From: Ahrensia sp. R2A130
GTDB lineage: Bacteria; Pseudomonadota; Alphaproteobacteria; Rhizobiales; Rhizobiaceae
DNA length: 64,000 bases
Direction: 5' to 3'
Assembly: GCF_000179775.1 (NCBI RefSeq)
Contig: NZ_AEEB01000024.1
Coordinates: forward strand, 22,240 to 86,239
Part shown: positions 18,736-27,851 of the stretch, piece by piece
How positions within the stretch are numbered: the stretch's first letter is position 1
Layout: each line of letters starts with the position of its first letter
Notes under the pieces: model-generated
Databases searched by the model: none
What the model saw: the letters and a program-made list of their open reading frames with translations, nothing else
Told to the model about the DNA's origin: nothing
Made by a program: the position numbers and the translations under genes

Positions 18736-19905
18736 TCAGCCCCCTTTCACGGAACCGGCGAGCAGGCCGCGCACGAGATAACGTTGCAGCGAAAAGAACA
18801 CGATGATCGGCACGATAATCGTGACGAAGGCAGACGCTGTGAGAATTTCCCAGTTGCCGCCCCGCGACCCCAGAAGCTCGCGCAGACGCCCAGTCAGCAC
18901 CAACTGCTCTTCATTGTTACCGAGGAAAACGGTGGCCACGAGCAAGTCGTTCCACACCCAAAGGAATTGGAAAATGGCGAACGACGCGAGCGCAGGAAAC
19001 GATAGCGGCAGGATAATTTTGCGGAAGATATCAAAGTCCGACGCACCATCGACGCGGGCGGACTCAATAATTTCCTTGGGCAATCCGACGATGTAATTTC
19101 GCAGCAGATAGATCGCCAGCGGAAGACCAAACGCGGTGTGAGCCAACCATATGCCGACGTAACTTTTCGCAAATCCCGACCCGCCTTGAAGTCCGAGAAG
19201 ATTGTCGAGACCGATATAGATTTGCAGCAGCGGAATGAGCGACATTTGGAGCGGTACAACCAGCAGGCCGACCACAACGGCGAGCAGCAAGGCACGCCCC
19301 GGAAACTCCATCCACGCCAGCGCATAAGCAGCATATGCCGCAATGAGGATCGGGATGATCGTTGCAGGTATCGTGACGGTCAGCGTGTTGATGAACGACT
19401 GCCCCAGCCCTTCGGCAAACAACACTTTCTCGTAATTTTCGGTGGTGAATTTCGGCGGTTCCGTAGCGGTAACGAAAATGCGTTGCCCACGCCCGCCGTC
19501 CCGCGCCTCATCATATTCGATCCGCCAAGACCCGTCGGCATTCACCGTCAACGTACCGCCCCGGCGCAGTTCGGCAGACGCGCCCGGCTCGAAAGCCGTA
19601 GGCGCGCGGGAGGATATGCCGAACGCTTCAATGGACCCACCGGACCCGTCGAAAACATTGCCTTCCAGAACCCACTTGTCACCGTCCTGGACAGCAGTTT
19701 CAGGCCCGGGTGCGCGGATAGCAGGAAGATTGCGTTTGTTAGAGCTTCCCGCCGTCCACCAACCGGTGACGGCAAGTTGATCCTTGTCACGTAACGACGA
19801 AACCAGGATGCCAAGGGTAGGGATCGTCCATACGATCACCAGCAGCAAGGCGGAGATATTGACGACCCATGTAAGGGCCGGACGGGAACCAACCATACCA
19901 CTCAT
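18736..19905 (-). CDS. aglG: Alpha-glucoside ABC transporter permease AglG
   Basis: MalG-type permease, 389 residues. One N-terminal helix (about 12-33) is followed by a long periplasmic insert (~34-150, polar and glycine-rich), then about five helices carrying the EAA loop (ESARVDGASDFDIFRKIILPLS), which docks to AglK. The start ATG at 19905 overlaps the aglF stop (ATGA); the longer upstream frame is in aglF and is ignored. The large insert is typical of this AglG group and makes it longer than MalG. Confidence 0.92.
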   Translation of the reverse strand: MSGMVGSRPALTWVVNISALLLVIVWTIPTLGILVSSLRDKDQLAVTGWWTAGSSNKRNLPAIRAPGPETAVQDGDKWVLEGNVFDGSGGSIEAFGISSRAPTAFEPGASAELRRGGTLTVNADGSWRIEYDEARDGGRGQRIFVTATEPPKFTTENYEKVLFAEGLGQSFINTLTVTIPATIIPILIAAYAAYALAWMEFPGRALLLAVVVGLLVVPLQMSLIPLLQIYIGLDNLLGLQGGSGFAKSYVGIWLAHTAFGLPLAIYLLRNYIVGLPKEIIESARVDGASDFDIFRKIILPLSFPALASFAIFQFLWVWNDLLVATVFLGNNEEQLVLTGRLRELLGSRGGNWEILTASAFVTIIVPIIVFFSLQRYLVRGLLAGSVKGG

Positions 19906-21110
19906 GTCATATCCTTCCGGGCTTCGCGGATGTTCCAGATCATGATCGGGATGACCATCGCCATAATGACCAGCGCGATGGCCGAGGCTCGGCCATAGTC
20001 GCCGCCACCGCGGAACATCCAGTCGAACATGTAGTTGGCCAGAACCTGCGTGTTCCACTGACCGTTGGTCATGGCGAGCACGATGTCGAAAACCTTGAGA
20101 ACCAGAATGGTGATCGTGGTCCAAACCACGGCAATCGTGCCCCAGATTTGCGGCACCTTGATCTTGAAGAAAATCTGCAATGGGCTTGCGCCATCGATAA
20201 CCGCAGCCTCAATCGTCTCTTCGGAAATGCCTCGCAGAGCTGCTGACAGGATGACCATGGCAAACCCGGTCTGAATCCATATCAGGATGATCATAAGGAA
20301 GATGTTGTTCCAGAAAGGCACCGTAATCCACGCCTGCGGATCGCCACCAAAGAAGGTCACGATAGCGTTGATGAGGCCAATCTGCTCGCTGTCGGGACCG
20401 CGATATTCGTAGATGAACTTCCAGATCACCGACGCACCGATGAAGGAAATCGCCATGGGCATAAAGATCAGCGATTTGGCAAAGTTGCCCCACGCAATGC
20501 GGTCAGTCAGCGCCGCCGCAAGCAGTCCGAAGAGCGTCGCACCGGCAGGAACGATGAGCAGCCACAAGATATTGTTGAAGAAAGATTCGCGAAATTCCGG
20601 ATCGTTGAACAACCATTGGTAATTGGCCGTTCCAACGAATTCGCGACCGTTCACATCCTTGAAAGACAGCCACAGAGAATTGAAAACCGGATAAACGAGA
20701 TAGAGCCCTAACAGCACTACGGCAGGGCCAAGAAAAAGCCATGGGCGCACCTGCGCGGTAACCGCCATGTTCGCAACAGCGGCATCGCCCTGTGCCGGAT
20801 AGACGCGGTCAAGCAACCAGTTGGTGCCGAAGAAATAAGCAAAGCACGCGGCCACGCCGAGGATGACCACAAGGCTTGCATTGATGAGCGGTCCCATGGG
20901 GAAAACCGCCGCGATGAGAGAATAGACAACCAAGGCAACGAAGGTCGCGATCACTATTGCAATCGTGATGATACCAAGAACAAGCCCGAGTATCTTCAGC
21001 GGGTTCGCACGCACCGGAATCACCGGCACAGGCTTCTGCTTAACGGCACCGGCGGCAACCGGCCCGGTGGCTGCAAGGCCGCCCGCAATTGTGGACGCAC
21101 GTTCTTCCAT
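19902..21110 (-). CDS. aglF: Alpha-glucoside ABC transporter permease AglF
   Basis: MalF-type permease, 402 residues. A polar N-terminus (1-35) and two early helices (about 36-62 and 68-90) precede the core six-helix permease with the EAA motif (EAAVIDGASPLQIFFKIKVPQIWG). Start ATG follows GGGAGGG. The N-terminal addition makes it longer than a minimal permease. It forms the heteromeric channel with AglG. Confidence 0.92.
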   Translation of the reverse strand: MEERASTIAGGLAATGPVAAGAVKQKPVPVIPVRANPLKILGLVLGIITIAIVIATFVALVVYSLIAAVFPMGPLINASLVVILGVAACFAYFFGTNWLLDRVYPAQGDAAVANMAVTAQVRPWLFLGPAVVLLGLYLVYPVFNSLWLSFKDVNGREFVGTANYQWLFNDPEFRESFFNNILWLLIVPAGATLFGLLAAALTDRIAWGNFAKSLIFMPMAISFIGASVIWKFIYEYRGPDSEQIGLINAIVTFFGGDPQAWITVPFWNNIFLMIILIWIQTGFAMVILSAALRGISEETIEAAVIDGASPLQIFFKIKVPQIWGTIAVVWTTITILVLKVFDIVLAMTNGQWNTQVLANYMFDWMFRGGGDYGRASAIALVIMAMVIPIMIWNIREARKDMT

Positions 21111-21249
21111 GGCTCCCTCCCCGCTCCGTGGCTATGCACGGAAACTGTCTCCCTCGACCCGTCAGCGCTTATCGCGCGCCGTTTACGGGCAGTTCGGGTC
21201 TGCGCGGAACAACTGCCCGCGCAGGCCCTGATCCGTCGTAGGCATGAGC

Positions 21250-22611
21250 CTACTTGATGGCGTCCCATTCTTTCTGGATGCCTGCGGCCACTTCTGCTGC
21301 GGGCTTGCCACCAGCGTAGTCGACCATGCCGGTCCAGAATGCGCCTGCGCCAATTTTGCCGGGCATCAGGTCGGAACCATCAAAGCGGAAGGTCGTGGCA
21401 TTGGTGAGAATTTCACCCTGCTTGCGGGTGGAATCATCCGGGTAAGTCGCAGCGTTTGCAGACTTAGACGGCGTCAGGAACGCGCCCTGCGCCATCATGA
21501 TTTCGCTTGCGATTGGCGTCTTCAAGAACTGCATGAACGCACGAGCCGCTGGCGACTCCTTGGTCATGGCAAGCAGGATGCCAGCACCCAAAACCGGCGT
21601 GCCGAGATCTTTTTCAGCAAATGCCGGGAAGTAGAAGAAGTCGGCATCCTGACCGAGCTTCGTCCCCTCTGGGAAGAATGCCGGAATGAACGACGCCTGA
21701 CGGTGCATGTAGCACTTGGGTGGCGAAGCAAACATGCCCTTCGGTGAGTCGCGGAAGTCGGTTGTCGCAACAGCACCGGCACCGCCATCGACATATTTGT
21801 CGTTGCGGGCAAATGCGCCGAACTCGTCGATAGCCGCCACAATGCGCGGATCATCAAAGCCAATTTCGTTCTTCACCCACTGGTCGTAGACGTCTGGCGA
21901 CTGTGTGCGAAGCAGCAGGTCTTCCACCCAGTCGGTTGCCGGCCAACCGGTGGCTGCACCTGAACCCAGACCGATGCACCATGGTGTTTCGCCATCGGCA
22001 ACAATCTTGTCGGACAGCGCCTTCAACTCTTCCATCGTAGATGGAATTTCATAACCGGCATCCTCGAAATTTTCCGGGATGTACCAGACCAGCGATTTCA
22101 CGTTCACGTTGAACGGAATAGCGTAGAAATCATCATTGCCGCTGGCGTCTTTATAGGTGCCAAGTGCTGTCCAGGATGGACCGGCGGCGAACTCGTCATT
22201 CACATAGGCTTCGACATCATCAGCCAGCGGAACCAGTTGGCCTTTTGCGGCAAGGTTTGCTGCAAGACCGGGCTGCGGAAATGCGGAGATGTTCGGTGCA
22301 GAACCGGCTTCGGCGTCGATTACGATCTGCTGCTCGAAGCTGTCGGAACCAGCGTAGGTAGCGTTGGCACCGGTGGCCGCGTTGAAATATTTGATAAGCT
22401 CGTTGAAATTGTCTTTCTCAGCACCGGTCCATGGGCCGAAGATGGAAAGCGCTTCGCCTTCAAGCTTTGGGGCAGCCGCCTTATAAGCGTCGTAGCTGGC
22501 CCAGTTGAAGGCGCCCTCACCCGGTGCAAATTTCATGTTGCCGTGGCCGTCCGCAAGCGCCGGAGTGGATACGGCAAGTGCCAGCAGACTGGCAGCGATC
22601 AATTTTTTCAT
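21250..22611 (-). CDS. aglE: Alpha-glucoside ABC transporter substrate-binding protein AglE
   Basis: Periplasmic sugar-binding protein (family 1, MalE-like), 453 residues. It starts MKKLIAASLLALAVSTPALA, a clear signal peptide cleaved near residue 21. The mature part has the SBP_bac fold, including ALSIFGPWTGAEKDNF and Trp-rich segments likely to stack on sugar. The frame extends upstream without protein-like sequence, so the ATG at the signal peptide is used. First gene of aglEFGAK, 139 bp before aglF; this gap may hold an mRNA-stabilising structure. Confidence 0.93.
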   Translation of the reverse strand: MKKLIAASLLALAVSTPALADGHGNMKFAPGEGAFNWASYDAYKAAAPKLEGEALSIFGPWTGAEKDNFNELIKYFNAATGANATYAGSDSFEQQIVIDAEAGSAPNISAFPQPGLAANLAAKGQLVPLADDVEAYVNDEFAAGPSWTALGTYKDASGNDDFYAIPFNVNVKSLVWYIPENFEDAGYEIPSTMEELKALSDKIVADGETPWCIGLGSGAATGWPATDWVEDLLLRTQSPDVYDQWVKNEIGFDDPRIVAAIDEFGAFARNDKYVDGGAGAVATTDFRDSPKGMFASPPKCYMHRQASFIPAFFPEGTKLGQDADFFYFPAFAEKDLGTPVLGAGILLAMTKESPAARAFMQFLKTPIASEIMMAQGAFLTPSKSANAATYPDDSTRKQGEILTNATTFRFDGSDLMPGKIGAGAFWTGMVDYAGGKPAAEVAAGIQKEWDAIK

Positions 22612-22726
22612 GGTGTTCTCCCTGAACCATTTCCCGCCGGCTTCACGTTTGAGGCCAACAGTTGAAAATGTTGCGCTGAACAGGATCTTCGCCCGGATTT
22701 CAGCAAATTTTACGCCCGAAAAGAAA

Positions 22727-22742
22727 TCCAAAGCGCTTTGGA
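22727..22742. promoter_or_regulatory. AglR operator candidate
   Basis: TCCAAAGCGCTTTGGA is a perfect 16-bp palindrome in the aglE-aglR divergent promoter, 115 bp upstream of aglE. It has the central CG and flanking A/T runs typical of LacI-family operators such as those of sugar regulators. AglR, encoded next to it, is the obvious binder. Confidence 0.75.
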
Positions 22743-22828
22743 AGATGAGGTTGACCATCGCTAACACCACGTGTCAAGCCAGTTGCTGACTTGTGGGAAA
22801 CTCGAAATGTCACGTTTCAGGTGGCACG

Positions 22829-23917
22829 ATGGGGAACCTGAACCGTTGGGGAGACGGAACAGAAGTGTCTGGAAATGCCGTCAATTTGAAGTCGCTATCG
22901 CGGCAGCTGGGTCTTTCACAGACCACGGTCAGCCGCGCCTTGAACGGGTTTCCCGAGGTTTCCGAACGCACCCGACGCCGCGTACAAAAAGCCGCGCAGG
23001 ACGCCAACTATCGCCCGAGTGCAATCGCATCTTCACTTGCAGCCGGGCGAACACGTGTCATCGGGCACGTCATTCCCATGGCGCAACACCGTATGATCAA
23101 TCCGCATTTTTCCGACTTTCTTGCAGGCGCAAGCGAAGCCTATGCCAGCGCCGGTTACGACATGCTGTTGCGCGCCGTACCGCTTGATGAAGAGGAAGAC
23201 GTCTATCGCGATCTGGCGCGCCAACACCGTGTGGATGCCGTCGTCGTGCACGGCCCGAAGCTTGAAGAACCCCGTATCGACCTGTTGCAGAAACTGGGCC
23301 TGCCCTTCGTTGTGCACGGTCGTTGTGGCGATGCGGAGCACAAAAGCTACAGCTTCCTCGATGTCGACAATCAAGGCGCAATGGAAGTTGCCACGCGCCA
23401 TTTGATCGAGTTGGGCCACCGTAAAATCGCGCTGGTGAACGGGTTGGAGACCATGCGTTTTGCTGCCGACCGGCGGTCTGGTTTTACCGCCGCCATGGAA
23501 AAAGCAGGTTATGACATCCGCACCGATTACATGCACTCCGCCGACATGACGGAGCCCTTCGGACACTCCGCCACACGTGAACTCATCACCATGGATGAGC
23601 CACCCACCGCCGTGGTTTACGGGTCCATGCTCATGGCTATGGGTGGAATGCGCGCGGCAGCAAATGCCGGAATCAAGTTGCCCGATGATCTGTCCATGGT
23701 CACTTACGATGATGCCCTGTCGTTCCTCGAAGCAGAAGGCGCGGAACGCGACGACCCCTTCCTCACCGTCGTACGGTCCTCCATTCAGGAAGCGGGAGGA
23801 AAACTGGCCCACATGTTGATGGAAAAGATCGAACATCCGGATCGTTTGCTGCAGCAGGTCATGCAACCGGACTTTATAAACGCTGCCAGCACAGCATCTC
23901 CACGAGACAACGCATGA
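22829..23917 (+). CDS. aglR: LacI-family transcriptional regulator AglR
   Basis: Sugar-responsive repressor. The N-terminal helix-turn-helix is NLKSLSRQLGLSQTTVSRALNG with the hinge helix after it (SAIASSLAAGRTRVIGH), followed by a periplasmic-binding-protein-like effector domain. Three starts are possible: GTG 22793, ATG 22829 (AGGTGG close upstream) and GTG 22865 (GGGGAG upstream, only six residues before the HTH). ATG 22829 is used, but 22865 matches family lengths equally well. Divergent from aglE and overlapping the beta-glucosidase start (ATGA). Confidence 0.9.
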   Translation: MGNLNRWGDGTEVSGNAVNLKSLSRQLGLSQTTVSRALNGFPEVSERTRRRVQKAAQDANYRPSAIASSLAAGRTRVIGHVIPMAQHRMINPHFSDFLAGASEAYASAGYDMLLRAVPLDEEEDVYRDLARQHRVDAVVVHGPKLEEPRIDLLQKLGLPFVVHGRCGDAEHKSYSFLDVDNQGAMEVATRHLIELGHRKIALVNGLETMRFAADRRSGFTAAMEKAGYDIRTDYMHSADMTEPFGHSATRELITMDEPPTAVVYGSMLMAMGGMRAAANAGIKLPDDLSMVTYDDALSFLEAEGAERDDPFLTVVRSSIQEAGGKLAHMLMEKIEHPDRLLQQVMQPDFINAASTASPRDNA

Positions 23918-25233
23918 GCGGTATCAGCTGGTCGCGTAGCGATTTCCCCGAAGATTTCCGCTTCGGCACCGCAACGTCATCCTACCAGATCGAAGGCAAC
24001 GCCAAGGGCGGTTGCGGCCCCAGCCATTGGGACGCCTTTGCACGCGACGGCGGCACGTTGCGTGGTGAAGATGGATCGGTTGCTTGCGACCACCTGAACC
24101 GCTGGCGCGAAGACCTCGATCTGGTTTCGCAGGCAGGCTTCGACGGCTACCGTTTCTCTGTCGCTTGGCCCCGCGTGCAACCAGCGGGCTCCGGTCAGGT
24201 GAACCGCGAAGGCTTGGATTTTTACGATGCTCTCGTGGACGGATTGCTGGCGCGAAACGTCGAACCACATCTCACGCTCTATCATTGGGATTTACCGCTG
24301 CCTTTGGCTGAAAAAGGCGGTTGGACCAACCGCGACACGGCCAAGCGCTTCGGTGATTTCACAGAGATCGTGATGGACCGCATCGGTGACCGTATGGCTT
24401 CTGTCGCCACAATCAATGAGCCGTGGTGCGTGGCGTGGCTGTCGCATTTCGAGGGCCACCACGCGCCGGGACTGACCGACATCGGCGCGGCAGGAAAGGC
24501 GATGCACAACATATTGCTCGCCCACGCCCACGGCCTCGACGCGATCCGCGCCCACGGCGACCGACCAGCAGGTATCGTGTTGAATTTCGAAGCCGCCCTG
24601 CCCGCCCGTGCGAACGATAAGTCAGAGACAGCAGCAGACCTCTACGATGGCATCTACAACCGCTGGTTCCTGCAGGCGCTCACCACCGGCACCTACCCCG
24701 AAGCTGTGCTGGAAGGATTGGAAAGCCATCTGCCCCAAGGTTGGCAGGACGACATGGCAAAAATCGCCCGCCCCATAGATTGGCTGGGCATCAACTATTA
24801 TACCCGCTCGCTGGTGGACCGTGACGACACGCTGCCATGGCCCCACCTGAAAACCTCGCGCGGTGAGTTGGAACGAACGGCCACCGATTGGGAAATCTAC
24901 CCGGAAGGCATCCACCAGTTCCTCACCCGCATCGCGGAACAGACCGGCGACCTGCCACTGCACGTGACCGAAAACGGCCTTGCAACCAACGAACGCCCGG
25001 ACCAATCCGACGATCAGCGCATCCGTTATCTCGACCAGCACGGCGAGCAACTGCTGCGCGCTATTGCCGATGATGTTCCGTTGCACAGCTATTTCATCTG
25101 GTCACTGCTCGATAATTTCGAATGGGCGCTGGGCTACGACATGCGTTTTGGCCTCACACATGTGGATTTCGACACACAAGCGCGGACACCGAAGGCGAGC
25201 TATGGTGAGGTTCGCGACGCACTTTCAAGATAG
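23914..25233 (+). CDS. Beta-glucosidase, glycoside hydrolase family 1
   Basis: Cytosolic GH1 enzyme, 439 residues. The acid/base is Glu169 in ATINEPW and the nucleophile is Glu353 in HVTENGL. The N-terminal signature FRFGTATSSYQIEGN and the C-terminal WSLLDNFEWALGYDMRFGL are characteristic. The start codon overlaps the aglR stop by 4 bp, so regulator and enzyme are co-translated. It adds beta-glucoside (cellobiose-type) hydrolysis to an alpha-glucoside locus; the agl transporter may therefore have a wider substrate range. Confidence 0.94.
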   Translation: MSGISWSRSDFPEDFRFGTATSSYQIEGNAKGGCGPSHWDAFARDGGTLRGEDGSVACDHLNRWREDLDLVSQAGFDGYRFSVAWPRVQPAGSGQVNREGLDFYDALVDGLLARNVEPHLTLYHWDLPLPLAEKGGWTNRDTAKRFGDFTEIVMDRIGDRMASVATINEPWCVAWLSHFEGHHAPGLTDIGAAGKAMHNILLAHAHGLDAIRAHGDRPAGIVLNFEAALPARANDKSETAADLYDGIYNRWFLQALTTGTYPEAVLEGLESHLPQGWQDDMAKIARPIDWLGINYYTRSLVDRDDTLPWPHLKTSRGELERTATDWEIYPEGIHQFLTRIAEQTGDLPLHVTENGLATNERPDQSDDQRIRYLDQHGEQLLRAIADDVPLHSYFIWSLLDNFEWALGYDMRFGLTHVDFDTQARTPKASYGEVRDALSR

Positions 25234-25244
25234 GCAAATTTTCG

Positions 25245-26045
25245 ATGTTCGATCCCACAACCCGCCACGCAGACACCATCGCCGTCATCGCAGGCGGATC
25301 GAAAGGGTTGGGGTTCGCCACCGCCCAACAACTGGTGGCAGAAGGCTGCACGCGCATCGCCATCGGCGCACGGGGGCGCAATGAGGGTGTGGCTGCAGCC
25401 AAGCAATTGTCAAAACAGGGCGTCGATGCGATCTACATTCCGCTCGATCTGGCAGAGGTGAAAAGCTGTACTGCGTTCATCGCAAAGGCCATCAGCCATT
25501 TCGGTCACATCAACGCGCTCATGAACTCCGGTGCCAACACCCAACGCAGCACGCTGCTGGAAACCACGCCGGAGTTTTTCGACAAGGTGATGGCGATCAA
25601 CATGCGCGGCCCGCTCTTCACCATGCAGGCGTTCGTGCAGCACTTGCTCGACACGAAACAACGCGGGCACGTGGTCAACATCCTGTCTACCGAGCACCAT
25701 TGCGGCCACGCCAATCTGACACCCTACGCCGCATCGAAAGCAGCACTCGCCAACCTGACCAAGAACAGCGCCGCCGCCCATCTGCGCGACCGCATCAACA
25801 TAAACGCCGTCGCCCCGGGCTGGATGGACACGCCCAATGAACACGACGTGCAGATGCAGGAAGACGGCGCGTCAGAAGACTGGTTGGTGGAAGCCGAGGC
25901 GCAAGCGCCGTTCGGCCAACTCATCAAACCGGCAGAAATCGCCGGTCTGATAAGCTACCTGTTGTCACCGCAGGTGGGCGTGATGACCGGGGCCATTATC
26001 GACCACGATCAACACGTTGCGGGCAGTTTTCCAGAAGACGATTAG
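25245..26045 (+). CDS. Short-chain dehydrogenase/reductase
   Basis: Classical SDR, 266 residues. The cofactor motif is GGSKGLG (about 17-23), NAG-like is NSGAN, and the catalytic Tyr161 and Lys165 are in YAASK with an upstream Ser in NILSTEHH. Substrate unknown; position behind the beta-glucosidase suggests a sugar or sugar-derived polyol/ketone. Its stop codon overlaps the convergent serA stop by 4 bp. Confidence 0.9.
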   Translation: MFDPTTRHADTIAVIAGGSKGLGFATAQQLVAEGCTRIAIGARGRNEGVAAAKQLSKQGVDAIYIPLDLAEVKSCTAFIAKAISHFGHINALMNSGANTQRSTLLETTPEFFDKVMAINMRGPLFTMQAFVQHLLDTKQRGHVVNILSTEHHCGHANLTPYAASKAALANLTKNSAAAHLRDRININAVAPGWMDTPNEHDVQMQEDGASEDWLVEAEAQAPFGQLIKPAEIAGLISYLLSPQVGVMTGAIIDHDQHVAGSFPEDD

Positions 26046-27643
26046 AGCACGAACTCCAGCGGCTTGGCGCTGTCGATTTCAGGCGTGTCCTTCAGCTTCT
26101 CCAAGAAGTCCGCAGGCACCGGATGGTCGAGCTGGATCAACGAGATCGCATCGCCACCGGCATGGTTACGGCCCAGATAGAAGTGCGCGATGTTCACGCC
26201 GGCTTCACCGAACAATGTGCCCAACTTACCGATGATACCCGGTGCATCGGAGTTCGTGGTGTAGAGCATATGCTCACCAGCCTCGGCCTCCATATTGATG
26301 CCTTTGATCTGAATGAAGCGCGGCTTGCCGTCGGAGAACACCGTGCCAGCCACTGAGCGTTTGCTGTCGGAGGTTTCGACATTCAACTGGATGTAGCCCT
26401 CGAAAACGCCGGACTTGTCCCGCGTCATTTCCAGCAATTTGATGCCGCGCTCGGTCGCCATCACGGGGGCCGAAACCATGTTCACATCAGCAACCTGCGC
26501 CCGCAACAGACCGGCAAGCACGGCGGATGAAAGCGCCTTGGTGTTCATCGTGGCAACGTGACCATCATAGAGAATTTCGACGCTCTTGATCGGCTTGTCG
26601 GTCACCTGCCCCACGAAGGAGCCAAGCATATCGGCCAGCTTCACGAAGGGCGTCAGGCGCGGCGCTTCTTCGGCGGTGATCGACGGCATGTTGAGCGCAT
26701 TGGAAACGGCACCGCGCGTGAGATAAGCCGACATCTGTTCGGCCACCTGAAGCGCAACATTTTCCTGCGCCTCGGTCGTTGCTGCACCCAGATGCGGCGT
26801 GCAGACGACATTGGGCAGGCCAAAGATCGGTGAATCGGTAGCAGGTTCCGTTTCGAACACATCGATACCGGCACCGGCAACCTTGCCGGATTTTAGGGCT
26901 TCTGCCAGCGCCGCTTCATCGATGAGACCACCGCGGGCGCAGTTCACGATGCGAACGCCGTCTTTCATTTTCGCCAACGCATCGGCACCGATGATGCCGC
27001 GTGTTTTATCGGTCAACGGCGTGTGCAACGTGATGAAATCGGCGCGGGGGAACAACTCGTCCAATTCGACTTTTTCAATGCCCAGCTTCTCGGCCCGTTC
27101 TTCCGACAAGAACGGATCGTACGCGATGACGCGCATCTTCATGCCCTGTGCACGGTCGGCGACGATGGAACCGATGTTGCCCGCACCGATGAGGCCGAGC
27201 GTCTTGCCGGTCAGTTCAACACCCATGAATTTCGATTTTTCCCACTTGCCCTGCTGGGTGGAATTGTCGGCTGCGGGGATCTGACGGGCGACCGCCATCA
27301 TCAGGGACATGGCGTGTTCGGCGGTGGTGATGGAGTTGCCGAAGGGCGTGTTCATCACAATGATACCGCGACGCGATGCAGCTTTGAGATCGACATTGTC
27401 GACCCCGATACCAGCGCGACCGATGACTTTAAGATTGGTTGCAGCCTCGATCAGTTTTTCGGTCGCCTTAGTGGCGGAGCGGATGGCAAGGCCGTCATAG
27501 TCGGCGATCTTGGCCAGCAGCGCGTCTTTGTCCTTCCCGAGTGCGGGCTCGAAATCGACGTCGCAGCCATTGTCTTTGAAAATTTGAACGGCGGTCGGAG
27601 AAAGCGCGTCGGAAACGAGGACGCGGGGTTTACGGTCGATCAT
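26042..27643 (-). CDS. serA: D-3-phosphoglycerate dehydrogenase
   Basis: First step of serine synthesis: 3-phosphoglycerate to phosphohydroxypyruvate with NAD. The 533-residue long form has a substrate/NAD domain (GLIGAGNIGSIVADRAQGM; catalytic HLGAATTEAQ region), an intervening (ASB) domain and a C-terminal ACT domain (MLYTTNSDAPGIIGKLGTLF) for serine feedback. Start ATG IDRKPRVLVSDAL; the 16 in-frame codons upstream overlap repeat DNA and are rejected. Cotranscribed behind serC. Confidence 0.95.
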   Translation of the reverse strand: MIDRKPRVLVSDALSPTAVQIFKDNGCDVDFEPALGKDKDALLAKIADYDGLAIRSATKATEKLIEAATNLKVIGRAGIGVDNVDLKAASRRGIIVMNTPFGNSITTAEHAMSLMMAVARQIPAADNSTQQGKWEKSKFMGVELTGKTLGLIGAGNIGSIVADRAQGMKMRVIAYDPFLSEERAEKLGIEKVELDELFPRADFITLHTPLTDKTRGIIGADALAKMKDGVRIVNCARGGLIDEAALAEALKSGKVAGAGIDVFETEPATDSPIFGLPNVVCTPHLGAATTEAQENVALQVAEQMSAYLTRGAVSNALNMPSITAEEAPRLTPFVKLADMLGSFVGQVTDKPIKSVEILYDGHVATMNTKALSSAVLAGLLRAQVADVNMVSAPVMATERGIKLLEMTRDKSGVFEGYIQLNVETSDSKRSVAGTVFSDGKPRFIQIKGINMEAEAGEHMLYTTNSDAPGIIGKLGTLFGEAGVNIAHFYLGRNHAGGDAISLIQLDHPVPADFLEKLKDTPEIDSAKPLEFVL

Positions 27644-27685
27644 GGGAGTTGGTCCTTTAGTTAGGAAGCCACACCACCCTCCAAC

Positions 27686-27821
27686 TGTCATCCTAGCGAA
27701 GGCGGGGACCCACTTTTCAGCGGGTTCAACAGGTGGCGGATGAGGCGACGTTGCGACAGCTAGACTGCCTGAAAGATGGGAACGCTTTGATGAGTGGGTC
27801 CCCGCCTACGCGGGGATGACA
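27686..27821. repeat. 136-bp element with 29-bp terminal inverted repeats (MITE-like)
   Basis: The two 29-bp ends are inverted copies with three mismatches and begin TGTCATCC. The ~78-bp centre shows no gene. The outer core matches the other palindromic repeats of this window. It sits between serC and serA on the operon transcript, so it could form a large hairpin. Confidence 0.8.
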
Positions 27822-27851
27822 ACGAGTGCGGGGTAACAGTTGTGGAAGAGG

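Noticed and set aside
17800..19005. 401-codon open frame antisense to aglA/aglG
   Set aside because: Both genes underneath have clear catalytic or membrane motifs; the antisense frame has none.
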